Positions 54,794 to 64,000 of a DNA stretch of 64,000 nucleotides are shown here, piece after piece. A program made the translations under genes and the position numbers. Each line of letters starts with the position of its first letter. The first letter of the stretch is position 1. Origin of the DNA: Williamsia herbipolensis (GTDB lineage Bacteria > Actinomycetota > Actinomycetes > Mycobacteriales > Mycobacteriaceae); contig NZ_JXYP01000011.1 of NCBI RefSeq assembly GCF_000964005.1, positions 1-64,000 on the forward strand, read 5' to 3'. The notes beneath the pieces are model-generated. The model was given only the letters and a program-made list of their open reading frames with translations, was not told the origin of the DNA and made no database searches.

Positions 54794-54868
54794 GGGGGGA
54801 GGGTCACACCCGGCCCGACTGCTCGAGAGGGAGAAGAAACGTGCTTCTCGACAATAGCCCCTCCCCCC
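54794..54868. promoter_or_regulatory. Mirror-symmetric divergent control region of the glycan cluster
   Basis: Reading away from the centre, both divergent genes see CCCTCCCCCC in their leader or promoter: GGGGGGAGGG at 54794-54803 (leftward gene) and CCCTCCCCCC at 54859-54868 (rightward gene). Between them a weaker inverted repeat GAGAAG-N7-CTTCTC lies at 54831-54849. The symmetry suggests one regulator or a shared RNA-level control. Confidence 0.5.
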
Positions 54869-54884
54869 GTCAGGCCCCACCCCG

Positions 54885-55802
54885 GTGACGAACGAACACG
54901 ATCCGCGAACGATCCACTACGGCGATTTCTACGGGGTGTCGCAGGCCCCGGGGCCTGAGGACCCGCGCCCGCTGTGGGTGGTGTGGGGCAACTGCCAGGC
55001 CGAGGCGCTGCGGGTTCTCCTCGACACGGTCGCCGATCGGGCGTTCGTGACGTGCCGGGTCCCGCCGGTGCACGAACTCACCGGCGATGACATTCCTCAC
55101 GTGCAGGCGCTGCTCGCCCGGGCTCGGGTGGTGCTCTCGCAGCCTGTGCGCTCGGGATATCGAGATCTGCCGATCGGCACCGACGACCTCACCCGGTGGC
55201 TGCCCACCGATGCGGTACGCCTCCGGTGGCCGGTCATCCGCTACGGCGGCCTCTACCCCTTCCAGGTCATCGTGCGTGATCCCGCCGCCCCGTCGGTGTC
55301 GCCCCCGGTGGTCCCGTACCACGACCTGCGCACGCTGTTCGGCCGCGACGACGTCGAGGTGACCCCGGAACAGATCCGCACCGCGGCGCGGTGGAGCGTC
55401 GAACAGCTCGCCGCCCGAGAGGCGCGGCACTGCGATGTCGGCGTCTCCGACACGCTCCTCGGCCTCGGGGCGGCAGCCGCACACACCGTCAACCACCCGG
55501 GCAACCCTGTCCTCGCGACGGTCGCCACGCGTCTGCTGTCGGCGGCCGGTCACCCCGGCACTCCCGGTGATCCGGGGCGCACCCTGCTGGGTGGTGTGCG
55601 GTCGCCGCTGGAGGAGCGGGTGATCGAGGCCCTGGGTCTCGACGCCGCACCGCGCGAGACGTGGACCGTGGAGGGACGATCCGTCACGAGCGCACACGTG
55701 CACGCCGAGCAGGCCGCGTTCTACGCCGAGCACCTCACGTACATCGAATCCGCACGCACCCGCTACGCGGAACTGCTCGAGATCCTCGGGATGGCAGCGT
55801 GA
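54885..55802 (+). CDS. WcbI-like polysaccharide biosynthesis protein
   Basis: This 305-residue protein contains WVVWGNCQAEALRVLLDTV (Gly-Asn-Cys-Gln at residues 35-38), the hallmark of the WcbI family, whose Burkholderia founder takes part in capsule synthesis and binds CoA, suggesting acetyl transfer. The rest includes VVLSQPVRSGYRDLPIGTDDLTRWLP, PVIRYGGLYPFQ and a C-terminal helical part. No signal or membrane segment is visible. The GTG start is 17 bases after the CCCTCCCCCC element. It overlaps the next gene by GTGA. A sugar O-acetylation role is inferred, not shown. Confidence 0.7.
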   Translation: MTNEHDPRTIHYGDFYGVSQAPGPEDPRPLWVVWGNCQAEALRVLLDTVADRAFVTCRVPPVHELTGDDIPHVQALLARARVVLSQPVRSGYRDLPIGTDDLTRWLPTDAVRLRWPVIRYGGLYPFQVIVRDPAAPSVSPPVVPYHDLRTLFGRDDVEVTPEQIRTAARWSVEQLAAREARHCDVGVSDTLLGLGAAAAHTVNHPGNPVLATVATRLLSAAGHPGTPGDPGRTLLGGVRSPLEERVIEALGLDAAPRETWTVEGRSVTSAHVHAEQAAFYAEHLTYIESARTRYAELLEILGMAA

Positions 55803-56857
55803 TTTGCGCCGGCGAGTCCGTGACGCATCTTCTCGTCGGGCCACCCGAACACGGAGTGGTCCGCTACGGCACGGCGGTGCACGCCGCCCTCGCCGCCGAC
55901 GACCCGGCCGCCGACGACCCGGCCGGCCACGCCCTGGTGGCCGTCCCCGCGGTCGACTCCAGGACCGTGGAGAGTGTCTGCACACCAACGGGTCCCGGGC
56001 TGGTGCATCTGCAGTTCACCGACCGACTGTTCGGTGCGTCGGCTCCCGAAGCCGCCGACGCCGCGACCGGCCTGGTCACCGCGCTGCACGATCGGGGCGC
56101 ACGGGTCACCGCCACCCTGCACGACCTCCCGCAACCGTCCGACGGCACCGGTTTCACGCGTCGCGTCGAGTGCTACCGCCGGGTCGCCGCCGCCCTCGAT
56201 GCGGTCGTCGTGTCCAGCGACCACGAGAGTGCGCTGTACACAGATCATCTCGGACTGCAGTCCCCTCCCGAGGTGATCCCGCTGATGGTCGAGACCCTCG
56301 TGGTTCCGCCCGGCGCCGCCGAGCCCTCGGCCGGGACGGTATCGGTGGGTGTGCTCGGTTTCCTCTACCCGGGCAAGGGACACATCGAGACCCTGCGAGC
56401 CATGGACGATCTCGACGCGGACATCGCGTTCGTGGCGCTCGGGGCGCCGTCCCCCGGACACGACGACCTCGTCCACGAGCTCGAGGCGCATGCGACGGCC
56501 GTCGGGCGACCGCTGGAGGTGACGGGTTTCCTCGACGACGCCGAGTTGTACCGACGCATGGCGACGATCACCGTCCCCGTGGCGCATCATCGACACATGT
56601 CGGCGTCGGCCTCCGTGAACACCTGGCGATCGTTGCGACGTGCGCCGCTCGTGCCGCGCACCCGCTACACCGAGGAGATGGCGACCCGGTCCCCGGGCAC
56701 GTTGCTCGTCTACGCCGACGCCGACCTCCCGGCGACGATCGCTGCGGCACTCGACGATCCGTCACGCACCCGCATCGGGGACGACATCGCCGTCCATCCG
56801 ACACCCGCAGAGGTCGCCGCCGCCCATCGCGTCGTGTTCGAGCGGGTGTGCCGATGA
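55799..56857 (+). CDS. Glycosyltransferase, GT4-like
   Basis: This 352-residue protein has a GT-B-type layout: an N-terminal THLLVGPPEHGVVRYGTAVHAAL loop, LVHLQFTDRLFG, a central AVVVSSDHESALY, and a C-terminal donor region with VSVGVLGFLYPGKGHIETLRAMDDLDADIAFVALGAPSPG and LEVTGFLDDAELYRRMATITVPVAHHRHMSASASVNTW. The EX7E motif is not obvious, so it is a diverged member. The GTG start overlaps the WcbI-like gene and its stop overlaps the next gene (ATGA), so translation of the three is coupled. Confidence 0.72.
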   Translation: MICAGESVTHLLVGPPEHGVVRYGTAVHAALAADDPAADDPAGHALVAVPAVDSRTVESVCTPTGPGLVHLQFTDRLFGASAPEAADAATGLVTALHDRGARVTATLHDLPQPSDGTGFTRRVECYRRVAAALDAVVVSSDHESALYTDHLGLQSPPEVIPLMVETLVVPPGAAEPSAGTVSVGVLGFLYPGKGHIETLRAMDDLDADIAFVALGAPSPGHDDLVHELEAHATAVGRPLEVTGFLDDAELYRRMATITVPVAHHRHMSASASVNTWRSLRRAPLVPRTRYTEEMATRSPGTLLVYADADLPATIAAALDDPSRTRIGDDIAVHPTPAEVAAAHRVVFERVCR

Positions 56858-58188
56858 CCGCGGACCGGGTGTTCCGCTGCGTCGACGGGACGGTGGTCGT
56901 CGCCGACAACCGATGGGATCTCGTCGCCGACGATCCGACGCCGGTCCGCTCGATCAGCGTCGTCATCCCGTACTACGAGCAACCCGCCCAGCTGCACCGC
57001 GTGTTGACCGCCCTCGATGCCCAGACCATCGGCACCGACCGGGTCGAGGTGATCGTCGCCGACGACGGGTCGACGCACCCGCCCGACGTGCGCGGCCACA
57101 CCGTCGACGTGACCGTGGTCCGCCAGGCCGACAACGGATTCCGTGCCGCCGCGGCCCGCAACCTCGGCGCGCGCGCATCGAGCGGCGAGGTGCTGTGCTT
57201 CCTCGACGCCGACACCGTGCCCGAGCCCGACTACCTCGAGTACGCCGTGCGGCTGCCGTCGGTGATGCCCGATGCCCTCGTGGTGGGGCGCCGTCGCCAC
57301 GCCGACTTCTCCACCGACCCGCCGACCGAGCTCACCGAACCGCAGTGGCTCGTCGACGCCTACGGCTGGACCGAGAACCTGCTGCGCCCCGGCTGGACCG
57401 GGTATCGCTACGTGATCAGCGCGGTGATGACCTGCAGCCGTGCGCTGTTCGACGAGGTGGGCGGGTTCGACGAGTTGTTCACCCGCTACGGCGGCGAGGA
57501 CTGGGAACTGGCGAACCGGATGACGATGGCCGGCGCCGTACTGGCCCACGAGCCGCGGGCGGTGGCGTGGCACGACGGCCCGGACTGGGCCGAGCGCGAC
57601 GCCGCGCGGCGAACCGACGCGAAGAACGGCGAGGCGTTGAGCCTGATGCCGGTCATCACCGAACCGGCCGCGCGCACCGCCGGTCTGCACCACGAGGTGC
57701 CCGATGTGGCGGCGAGGGTCTCGACCGAGGGTCACAGTCCGGCGTCGCTGTATCGGACGATCGCGTCGATCGTGCGAACCGGCGACGTCGCGGTGTGGTT
57801 GGTCGGCGAGGACGGCGAGAGCATGCACGACGTTCTGGCGCTGCAGGATTCACGGATCCGTCGCGGCGTGCCCGGGCGCCACGTCCTCGACCGGTGTCGA
57901 TTCGTCGCCGACGTGACCGGGCGGGTGGTGTTCGGTGACACCACCCTCCATGCGGTGACCTCTTCACTCGGGCCCGGTGGTGCGGGTGTCGTCGACGTCG
58001 CCTTCGGTGATGCCCCCGCCGCCGTGCGGGTGTCGACGACACGAGCTCTCCGCCGTGCGCAGCGCCACCTCGCTCGCCTGGAGATGACGCAGGACGAGGC
58101 GACCGCCGCGCTGTTCGGGCATTTCACCGTCGCCGCTCACGACGTGGATGTCGCGGTCGTGCCCGAGGAGCCCTGGCTGAGCTGGTAG
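56854..58188 (+). CDS. Family 2 glycosyltransferase with C-terminal extension
   Basis: This 444-residue protein has a GT2 domain (residues about 30-270): SVVIPYYEQPAQLHRVLTALDAQT, VIVADDGSTHPPDV, NGFRAAAARNLGARASSGEVLCFLDADTVPEPDYLEYA with the metal-binding DAD, and GGFDELFTRYGGEDWELANRMTMAG with the catalytic GGED-W. An approximately 170-residue C-terminal region of unknown fold follows (AVWLVGEDGESMHDVLALQDSR), which may bind the acceptor or another subunit. It is the end of the rightward half and abuts the pknG stop directly. Confidence 0.88.
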   Translation: MTADRVFRCVDGTVVVADNRWDLVADDPTPVRSISVVIPYYEQPAQLHRVLTALDAQTIGTDRVEVIVADDGSTHPPDVRGHTVDVTVVRQADNGFRAAAARNLGARASSGEVLCFLDADTVPEPDYLEYAVRLPSVMPDALVVGRRRHADFSTDPPTELTEPQWLVDAYGWTENLLRPGWTGYRYVISAVMTCSRALFDEVGGFDELFTRYGGEDWELANRMTMAGAVLAHEPRAVAWHDGPDWAERDAARRTDAKNGEALSLMPVITEPAARTAGLHHEVPDVAARVSTEGHSPASLYRTIASIVRTGDVAVWLVGEDGESMHDVLALQDSRIRRGVPGRHVLDRCRFVADVTGRVVFGDTTLHAVTSSLGPGGAGVVDVAFGDAPAAVRVSTTRALRRAQRHLARLEMTQDEATAALFGHFTVAAHDVDVAVVPEEPWLSW

Positions 58189-60675
<2,487 letters not shown>

Positions 60676-60705
60676 TCACCTCCGAAGGGGTCACGTCGAT
60701 CGTGG

Positions 60706-61686
60706 TCAGTCGCGGTAGAGCGGCTGGGGCGGGTAGTACAGCGGTCCGAGGATGGAGAGCCACCGAGTGTAGATCTCGTACCAGGTGCCGTCGGCGCGGA
60801 TCTGGTCGAGCACGCCGTTGACGAATCGCACGAGATCGGGCTGGTCCTTGTTGACCCCGATGCCGTAGGGTTCCTCGCCCAGGCTCGCCCCGACGACATG
60901 GACGTAGGGGTCCTGCGCGGCGAGTCCGGCGAGGATCGCGTCGTCGGTGGACACCGCGTCGACCCCGCCTTGCTGCAGCACCACCAGACAATCGGCCCAC
61001 GTCGACACCGACGCGACGCGCACGCTGGGCACCCGTTGCTGCAGTCGCGCGATGGAGGTGGTGCCGCGGGCAGCGCAGACACGCTTGTTCGCGAGGTCGT
61101 CGATGCCGTTGATCGATGACCCGCGTAGCGCCAGGATGCGTTGTGACGCCTCGTAGTACACCGTCGAGAACGCGATGTCCTGCAGTCGGTCGCAGGTGAT
61201 GCTCAGTGTCTTGACCACGAGATCGACCTCGCGGTTCTGCAGCGCCGAGATCCGTTCGTTGGAGTTGAGTATCCGGTACTCGATGCGGTTGGGGTCACCG
61301 AAGATGGCGAGAGCGATCTGCTTGGCGATGTCGACGTCGAAGCCCTCGATGTCACCGCTGATCGGGTCCCGGAAGCTGAACAGGTTCGAGCCGACGTCGA
61401 GCCCGACGATGAGCCGTCCGCGCGCGAAGATGCCCTCCATCGCCGAGCCGGTGGGCATCCGCCCGACCGGTGGCATTGGGCCGGGCCGCAGGCTGCCCGT
61501 CTCGCAGGAGGCCTGATCGGGGACCTCCTCACGCGGGGCGTCGGTCGTGAGCCCGGGGGGTGTCGGGATGGTCCCCGAGGCCGAGGGGGGTGCGTCGTCG
61601 GGGGCGGGCACGCGCAGACATGCCGACGCGGTGAGCGCGACGACGGCGAGGAGGAGCACGGCGAGCAGTCGCCGGCGGGACGTCAT
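60706..61686 (-). CDS. glnH: Amino-acid-binding lipoprotein GlnH
   Basis: GlnH is the extracytoplasmic receptor that binds aspartate, glutamate, asparagine or glutamine and signals through GlnX to PknG. The 326-residue protein has a lipoprotein signal (MTSRRRLLAVLLLAVVALTASAC, lipid Cys23), a Pro/Thr-rich linker and a type-3 solute-binding domain with GLDVGSNLFSFRDPISGDIEGFDVDIAKQIALAIFG and VDAVSTDDAILAGLAAQDPYVHVVG. The ATG overlaps the GlnX stop by four bases and pknG begins 37 bases after the GlnH stop. No amino-acid ABC permease gene is adjacent, which fits a signalling role. Confidence 0.95.
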   Translation of the reverse strand: MTSRRRLLAVLLLAVVALTASACLRVPAPDDAPPSASGTIPTPPGLTTDAPREEVPDQASCETGSLRPGPMPPVGRMPTGSAMEGIFARGRLIVGLDVGSNLFSFRDPISGDIEGFDVDIAKQIALAIFGDPNRIEYRILNSNERISALQNREVDLVVKTLSITCDRLQDIAFSTVYYEASQRILALRGSSINGIDDLANKRVCAARGTTSIARLQQRVPSVRVASVSTWADCLVVLQQGGVDAVSTDDAILAGLAAQDPYVHVVGASLGEEPYGIGVNKDQPDLVRFVNGVLDQIRADGTWYEIYTRWLSILGPLYYPPQPLYRD

Positions 61687-63188
61687 CGGTACTCCCGGAT
61701 GCGCGGGGTCATGCCCAGCGCCGAGGTCGCCGCGGCCAGCAGGCCGAGCACCAGGGCTCCGCTGCCCACGTATCCGATGACGACGCGAGCGGTGTTGATG
61801 TCGTCGCGGAAGGCGGTCCGGGTACGCGTGATGCCGTCGATGAGTGCGCGGTCGAGGGTCATGTAGGCCTGCGCGGCGCCGTTCGCGGTGTTGCCGACGG
61901 CCATCGCGGTCGCGCCGTTGAAGTCGCCGGCGTTGGACCGCTCGATGGTCGCGGCGTGTGCGGTCTGCCATGTCGACAGTGCCGCCAATGCGCGCTGCAC
62001 CGATTCGCGAGCGTCGGTGTCGTCATCGTCGTCGGTGTCGGCGAGATAGGAGTTGAGGGTGGCCGCGATCCGGCCGTTCGCGCTCACGAACTGGTTCTGC
62101 AGCGTGGCCTCGTCGCCGCGGCGCACCAGCGACAACGTCTCCGCCGATCTGGCCTGCTGGGTGAGGATGCGCGCGGAGGTGAGGTCGCGCAGCGGCTGGG
62201 CGCCGCGCGTCTCGGCGCTGTTGGTCGCCGACACCGACAACAGGCTGCCGACGAGCACCCACAGGGCGGCGACGACGGTGAACCCGATCGCGAGCAGCAG
62301 ACCCAGGTTGAGACGGCGACGGGTCCGTCGGGCCAGGTACTGGTGGGTGGCGATCAGCGCGACGAGCAGAACGGCCAGCGCGGCGTAGACCCCCCACGGC
62401 GGATCGGTGAAGCGGTTCTGCGGATCGCTGATCGCCGTCGAACGCGCGGCGTAGAGCCGCTGGGCCGCGGGCAGGATCGTGGTCTGCATGAGGTTCGAGG
62501 CCTCGCCGAGGTAGGCCGATCCGACCGGGTTCCCCAGTCGGTTGTTGGTGCGGGCCGATTCGACGAGACCGGTGTAGACGGGTAGTTGCTCGGCGAGCGA
62601 GTTGAGGTCGTCGCGGACGGTGGTGTTCTCCTCGGCCGTCCCGCTGGCCGCCTGGATCAGGGCCTGGGATGCCGTCGCGATGGCCGCCGAGTAGCGGCTG
62701 CGGAGGGCGGCAGGTTCGAGTCCGCCGGAGATGAAGGCCGCGTTCGCCGACGCGTCGGCGATGGACAGGTCGCTGTAGAGCACCTGTGACGACTCGGCGA
62801 TCGGCTCGGTGTCGGAGATGGTCTGGGCCAGCGCCGCGGTCCGGTTGTCGAGAGAGGTCGACGCATACCAGCCGGTCGCGATCGCGCCGATCACCAGGAT
62901 GACCGCGATGAGGAAGAGCTTGCCGGGACTGGTGCCCGCGAGTTGGCGGATGGTGGCCAGCGGTGATCGCGCCTGATCGCGCGCCAGGGCCATCAGTTCG
63001 CGTCGTTCGGCGCGCGCCCCGCGGGAGGTGAGCGAGCCGCGTCGCTCGGTGCGGCGTCCGCCTCGCCGGGTCCGGAGCAGTCCGCCGGGCCGGGTCGCGG
63101 CGGGCCCGGAGCCGTCGGGTCGGGAGTCGACGGATTCCGATGGCCCGCGGATCAGCCGGGAGCGCAGGGACGCCGCGTCGCCGGTCAC
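61683..63188 (-). CDS. glnX: Transmembrane signalling protein GlnX
   Basis: GlnX couples the external receptor GlnH to the kinase PknG. The 501-residue protein has a basic cytosolic N-terminus (residues 1-85, many Arg), a membrane helix (about 90-110), a long helical extracytoplasmic region (about 115-270), a pair of helices (about 275-325), a second helical extracytoplasmic region and a final membrane span near 475. GTG 63188 has GGAAGGGA upstream and gives the normal length. It is the first gene of the operon and divergent from mutT3. The four-helix-bundle-like periplasmic parts fit ligand sensing through GlnH. Confidence 0.93.
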   Translation of the reverse strand: MTGDAASLRSRLIRGPSESVDSRPDGSGPAATRPGGLLRTRRGGRRTERRGSLTSRGARAERRELMALARDQARSPLATIRQLAGTSPGKLFLIAVILVIGAIATGWYASTSLDNRTAALAQTISDTEPIAESSQVLYSDLSIADASANAAFISGGLEPAALRSRYSAAIATASQALIQAASGTAEENTTVRDDLNSLAEQLPVYTGLVESARTNNRLGNPVGSAYLGEASNLMQTTILPAAQRLYAARSTAISDPQNRFTDPPWGVYAALAVLLVALIATHQYLARRTRRRLNLGLLLAIGFTVVAALWVLVGSLLSVSATNSAETRGAQPLRDLTSARILTQQARSAETLSLVRRGDEATLQNQFVSANGRIAATLNSYLADTDDDDDTDARESVQRALAALSTWQTAHAATIERSNAGDFNGATAMAVGNTANGAAQAYMTLDRALIDGITRTRTAFRDDINTARVVIGYVGSGALVLGLLAAATSALGMTPRIREYR

Positions 63189-63349
63189 TGGTGGGTCCCT
63201 TCCGTGCGGACGGTGCAGATGTACCTGTCCGACTCTAATCGCGCAGCGCCTGCCCATGTCCGCAACTCCGACGCCGTCACCTCATCTCGGTACGGTTGTG
63301 ACAGTGCGGCGACCTGCAGGTCGCCCGGGGAGAGAGACGAGGTTCGACA

Positions 63350-63835
63350 GTGCGAGGCGACGGTGACGGGTGGGTCTTCGAGTCCGACGGCGCCCGACAC
63401 TGGGGTCTGCACGGCGCGGCGGGACTGTTGCTGCGGGCTCCCCTCGACGACGGATCGGTCGGCATCCTGCTGCAGCACCGTGCGTTGTGGTCGCACCAGG
63501 GAGGTACCTGGGGACTGCCCGGCGGAGCCCGCGACTCCCACGAGTCCGCCCGCGACACCGCGGTGCGGGAGGCCGGCGAGGAGGCCGGCATCTCCCACGA
63601 CGACCTCACCGTCCGCGACGAGGTGCTGACCCACCAGGCCGCCAGTGGCTGGACCTATCACACGGTGATCGCCGACGTCAGCGCCCCGCTGGAGACCGTC
63701 GCCAACGTCGAGTCGTCGGAGCTGCGGTGGGTCGCCGAGCACGTCGTCGACGAACTCCCGCTGCACCCCTCGTTCGCCCAGGCCTGGCCGGCCCTGCGGA
63801 CCCACATCACCACCGAACTCCCCGAACTGGGCTGA
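63350..63835 (+). CDS. mutT3: NUDIX hydrolase, MutT3-like
   Basis: This 161-residue nucleotide hydrolase has the complete NUDIX box at residues 59-81: GARDSHE, SARDTAV, REAGEEAGI (G-x5-E-x7-REUxEExGU). The surrounding GTWGLPGG and VLTHQAASGWTYHTVIADV fit the MutT subfamily. In M. tuberculosis the orthologous position (Rv0413) is called mutT3 and the enzyme hydrolyses oxidised nucleotides such as 8-oxo-dGTP. The GTG start is supported by the gaggttcgac leader. It is divergent from glnX. Confidence 0.9.
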   Translation: MRGDGDGWVFESDGARHWGLHGAAGLLLRAPLDDGSVGILLQHRALWSHQGGTWGLPGGARDSHESARDTAVREAGEEAGISHDDLTVRDEVLTHQAASGWTYHTVIADVSAPLETVANVESSELRWVAEHVVDELPLHPSFAQAWPALRTHITTELPELG

Positions 63836-63884
63836 TCTCGCAGGTCAGCCAACTGCGGGCTCAGTCCCGTCGGCCCGCCTCTGA

Positions 63885-64000
63885 TCACCGCAGTCGATTG
63901 GCCGCGGCGATCATCGCGCCGACGCCGGCGAGCGCCGGATCGGCCGCGATGCCCATGCCCCAGGCCCGACGGCCGTCGATGTCGCATTCGACGAAGGTCA
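63885..64000 (-). CDS. Partial gene: C-terminal end of a 2-isopropylmalate synthase-like enzyme
   Basis: The 3' end of a leftward gene enters from the window edge. The last residues read TFVECDIDGRRAWGMGIAAD, then PALAGVGAMIAAANRLR and a stop. The pattern AWG-GI-x(5-8)-A-(6)-A-(V/I)-(S/A)A-NR is typical of the C-terminal leucine-binding (LeuA dimer) domain of 2-isopropylmalate synthase. Other members of that family (citramalate or homocitrate synthase) cannot be excluded because the catalytic part is not included. Confidence 0.55.
   Translation of the reverse strand, partial: TFVECDIDGRRAWGMGIAADPALAGVGAMIAAANRLR

Noticed and set aside
55804-56853. Long frame joined to the last GT2 gene
   Set aside because: It is an out-of-frame reading of the preceding glycosyltransferase. 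The ATG at 56854 overlaps that gene's stop and starts the GT2 domain.
63885-64000. thiE at the right edge, as expected from mycobacterial gene order
   Set aside because: The translated tail does not look like thiamine-phosphate synthase. It matches the C-terminal pattern of 2-isopropylmalate synthase.

Overview
The window is GC-rich, densely packed actinobacterial DNA with many GTG starts and ATGA/GTGA stop-start overlaps. It most likely comes from a mycolic-acid-containing genus of the Mycobacteriales, with Gordonia the best guess. Supporting signs are an F420-dependent glucose-6-phosphate dehydrogenase, other F420-type enzymes, and a right end in the order fgd ... pta-ackA ... pknG-glnH-glnX | mutT3. 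As I recall it, that matches M. tuberculosis Rv0407-Rv0413, but with two large insertions here. No rRNA, tRNA, CRISPR array, insertion sequence or prophage was found. No stretch over 300 bases lacks a gene; the longest gap is 18416-18707 (292 bases).

Left part (1-14530): a GNAT acetyltransferase with a LysR regulator, a type II NADH dehydrogenase, a cupin, a three-gene membrane cluster (one protein carries a duplicated Asp/His motif), a DHA2 drug exporter with a divergent TetR repressor and a clear operator, rmlB divergent from rmlAC (dTDP-rhamnose synthesis without rmlD), a PPOX-type protein, DUF5709, an M1 aminopeptidase and DoxX.

Middle (14534-38029): a complete Pls/PosA-type non-ribosomal peptide synthetase with the domain layout of epsilon-poly-lysine synthetase, a divergent alpha/beta-hydrolase, small zinc-ribbon and DUF6882 genes, an acyl-CoA dehydrogenase, an LLM/aldo-keto reductase pair with a TetR gene and twin operators, a Tat-exported metallophosphoesterase, a DUF4267/TetR pair with tetO-like operators, another membrane protein/TetR pair, an ABC exporter, a DUF1501/DUF1800 pair, a DUF5666 protein, a two-component system and a secreted SGNH hydrolase.

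Right part (38217-64000): fgd; a block of lipid/transport genes; a glycosyltransferase-39 gene with OmpR-type direct repeats and a 5' leader hairpin; an amidohydrolase/TetR operon; pta-ackA; a divergent seven-gene glycan cluster (five or six glycosyltransferase-like enzymes plus one WcbI-like protein); then pknG-glnH-glnX, which couples extracellular amino-acid sensing to GarA-controlled metabolism. PknG here carries six TQA motifs in its N-terminal tail. mutT3 and the 3' end of a LeuA-like gene close the window.

Regulation is unusually readable. Five TetR genes have a nearby palindromic operator candidate, and at least eight genes have a TANNNT -10 box only 6-7 bases before the start codon, which suggests leaderless mRNAs.
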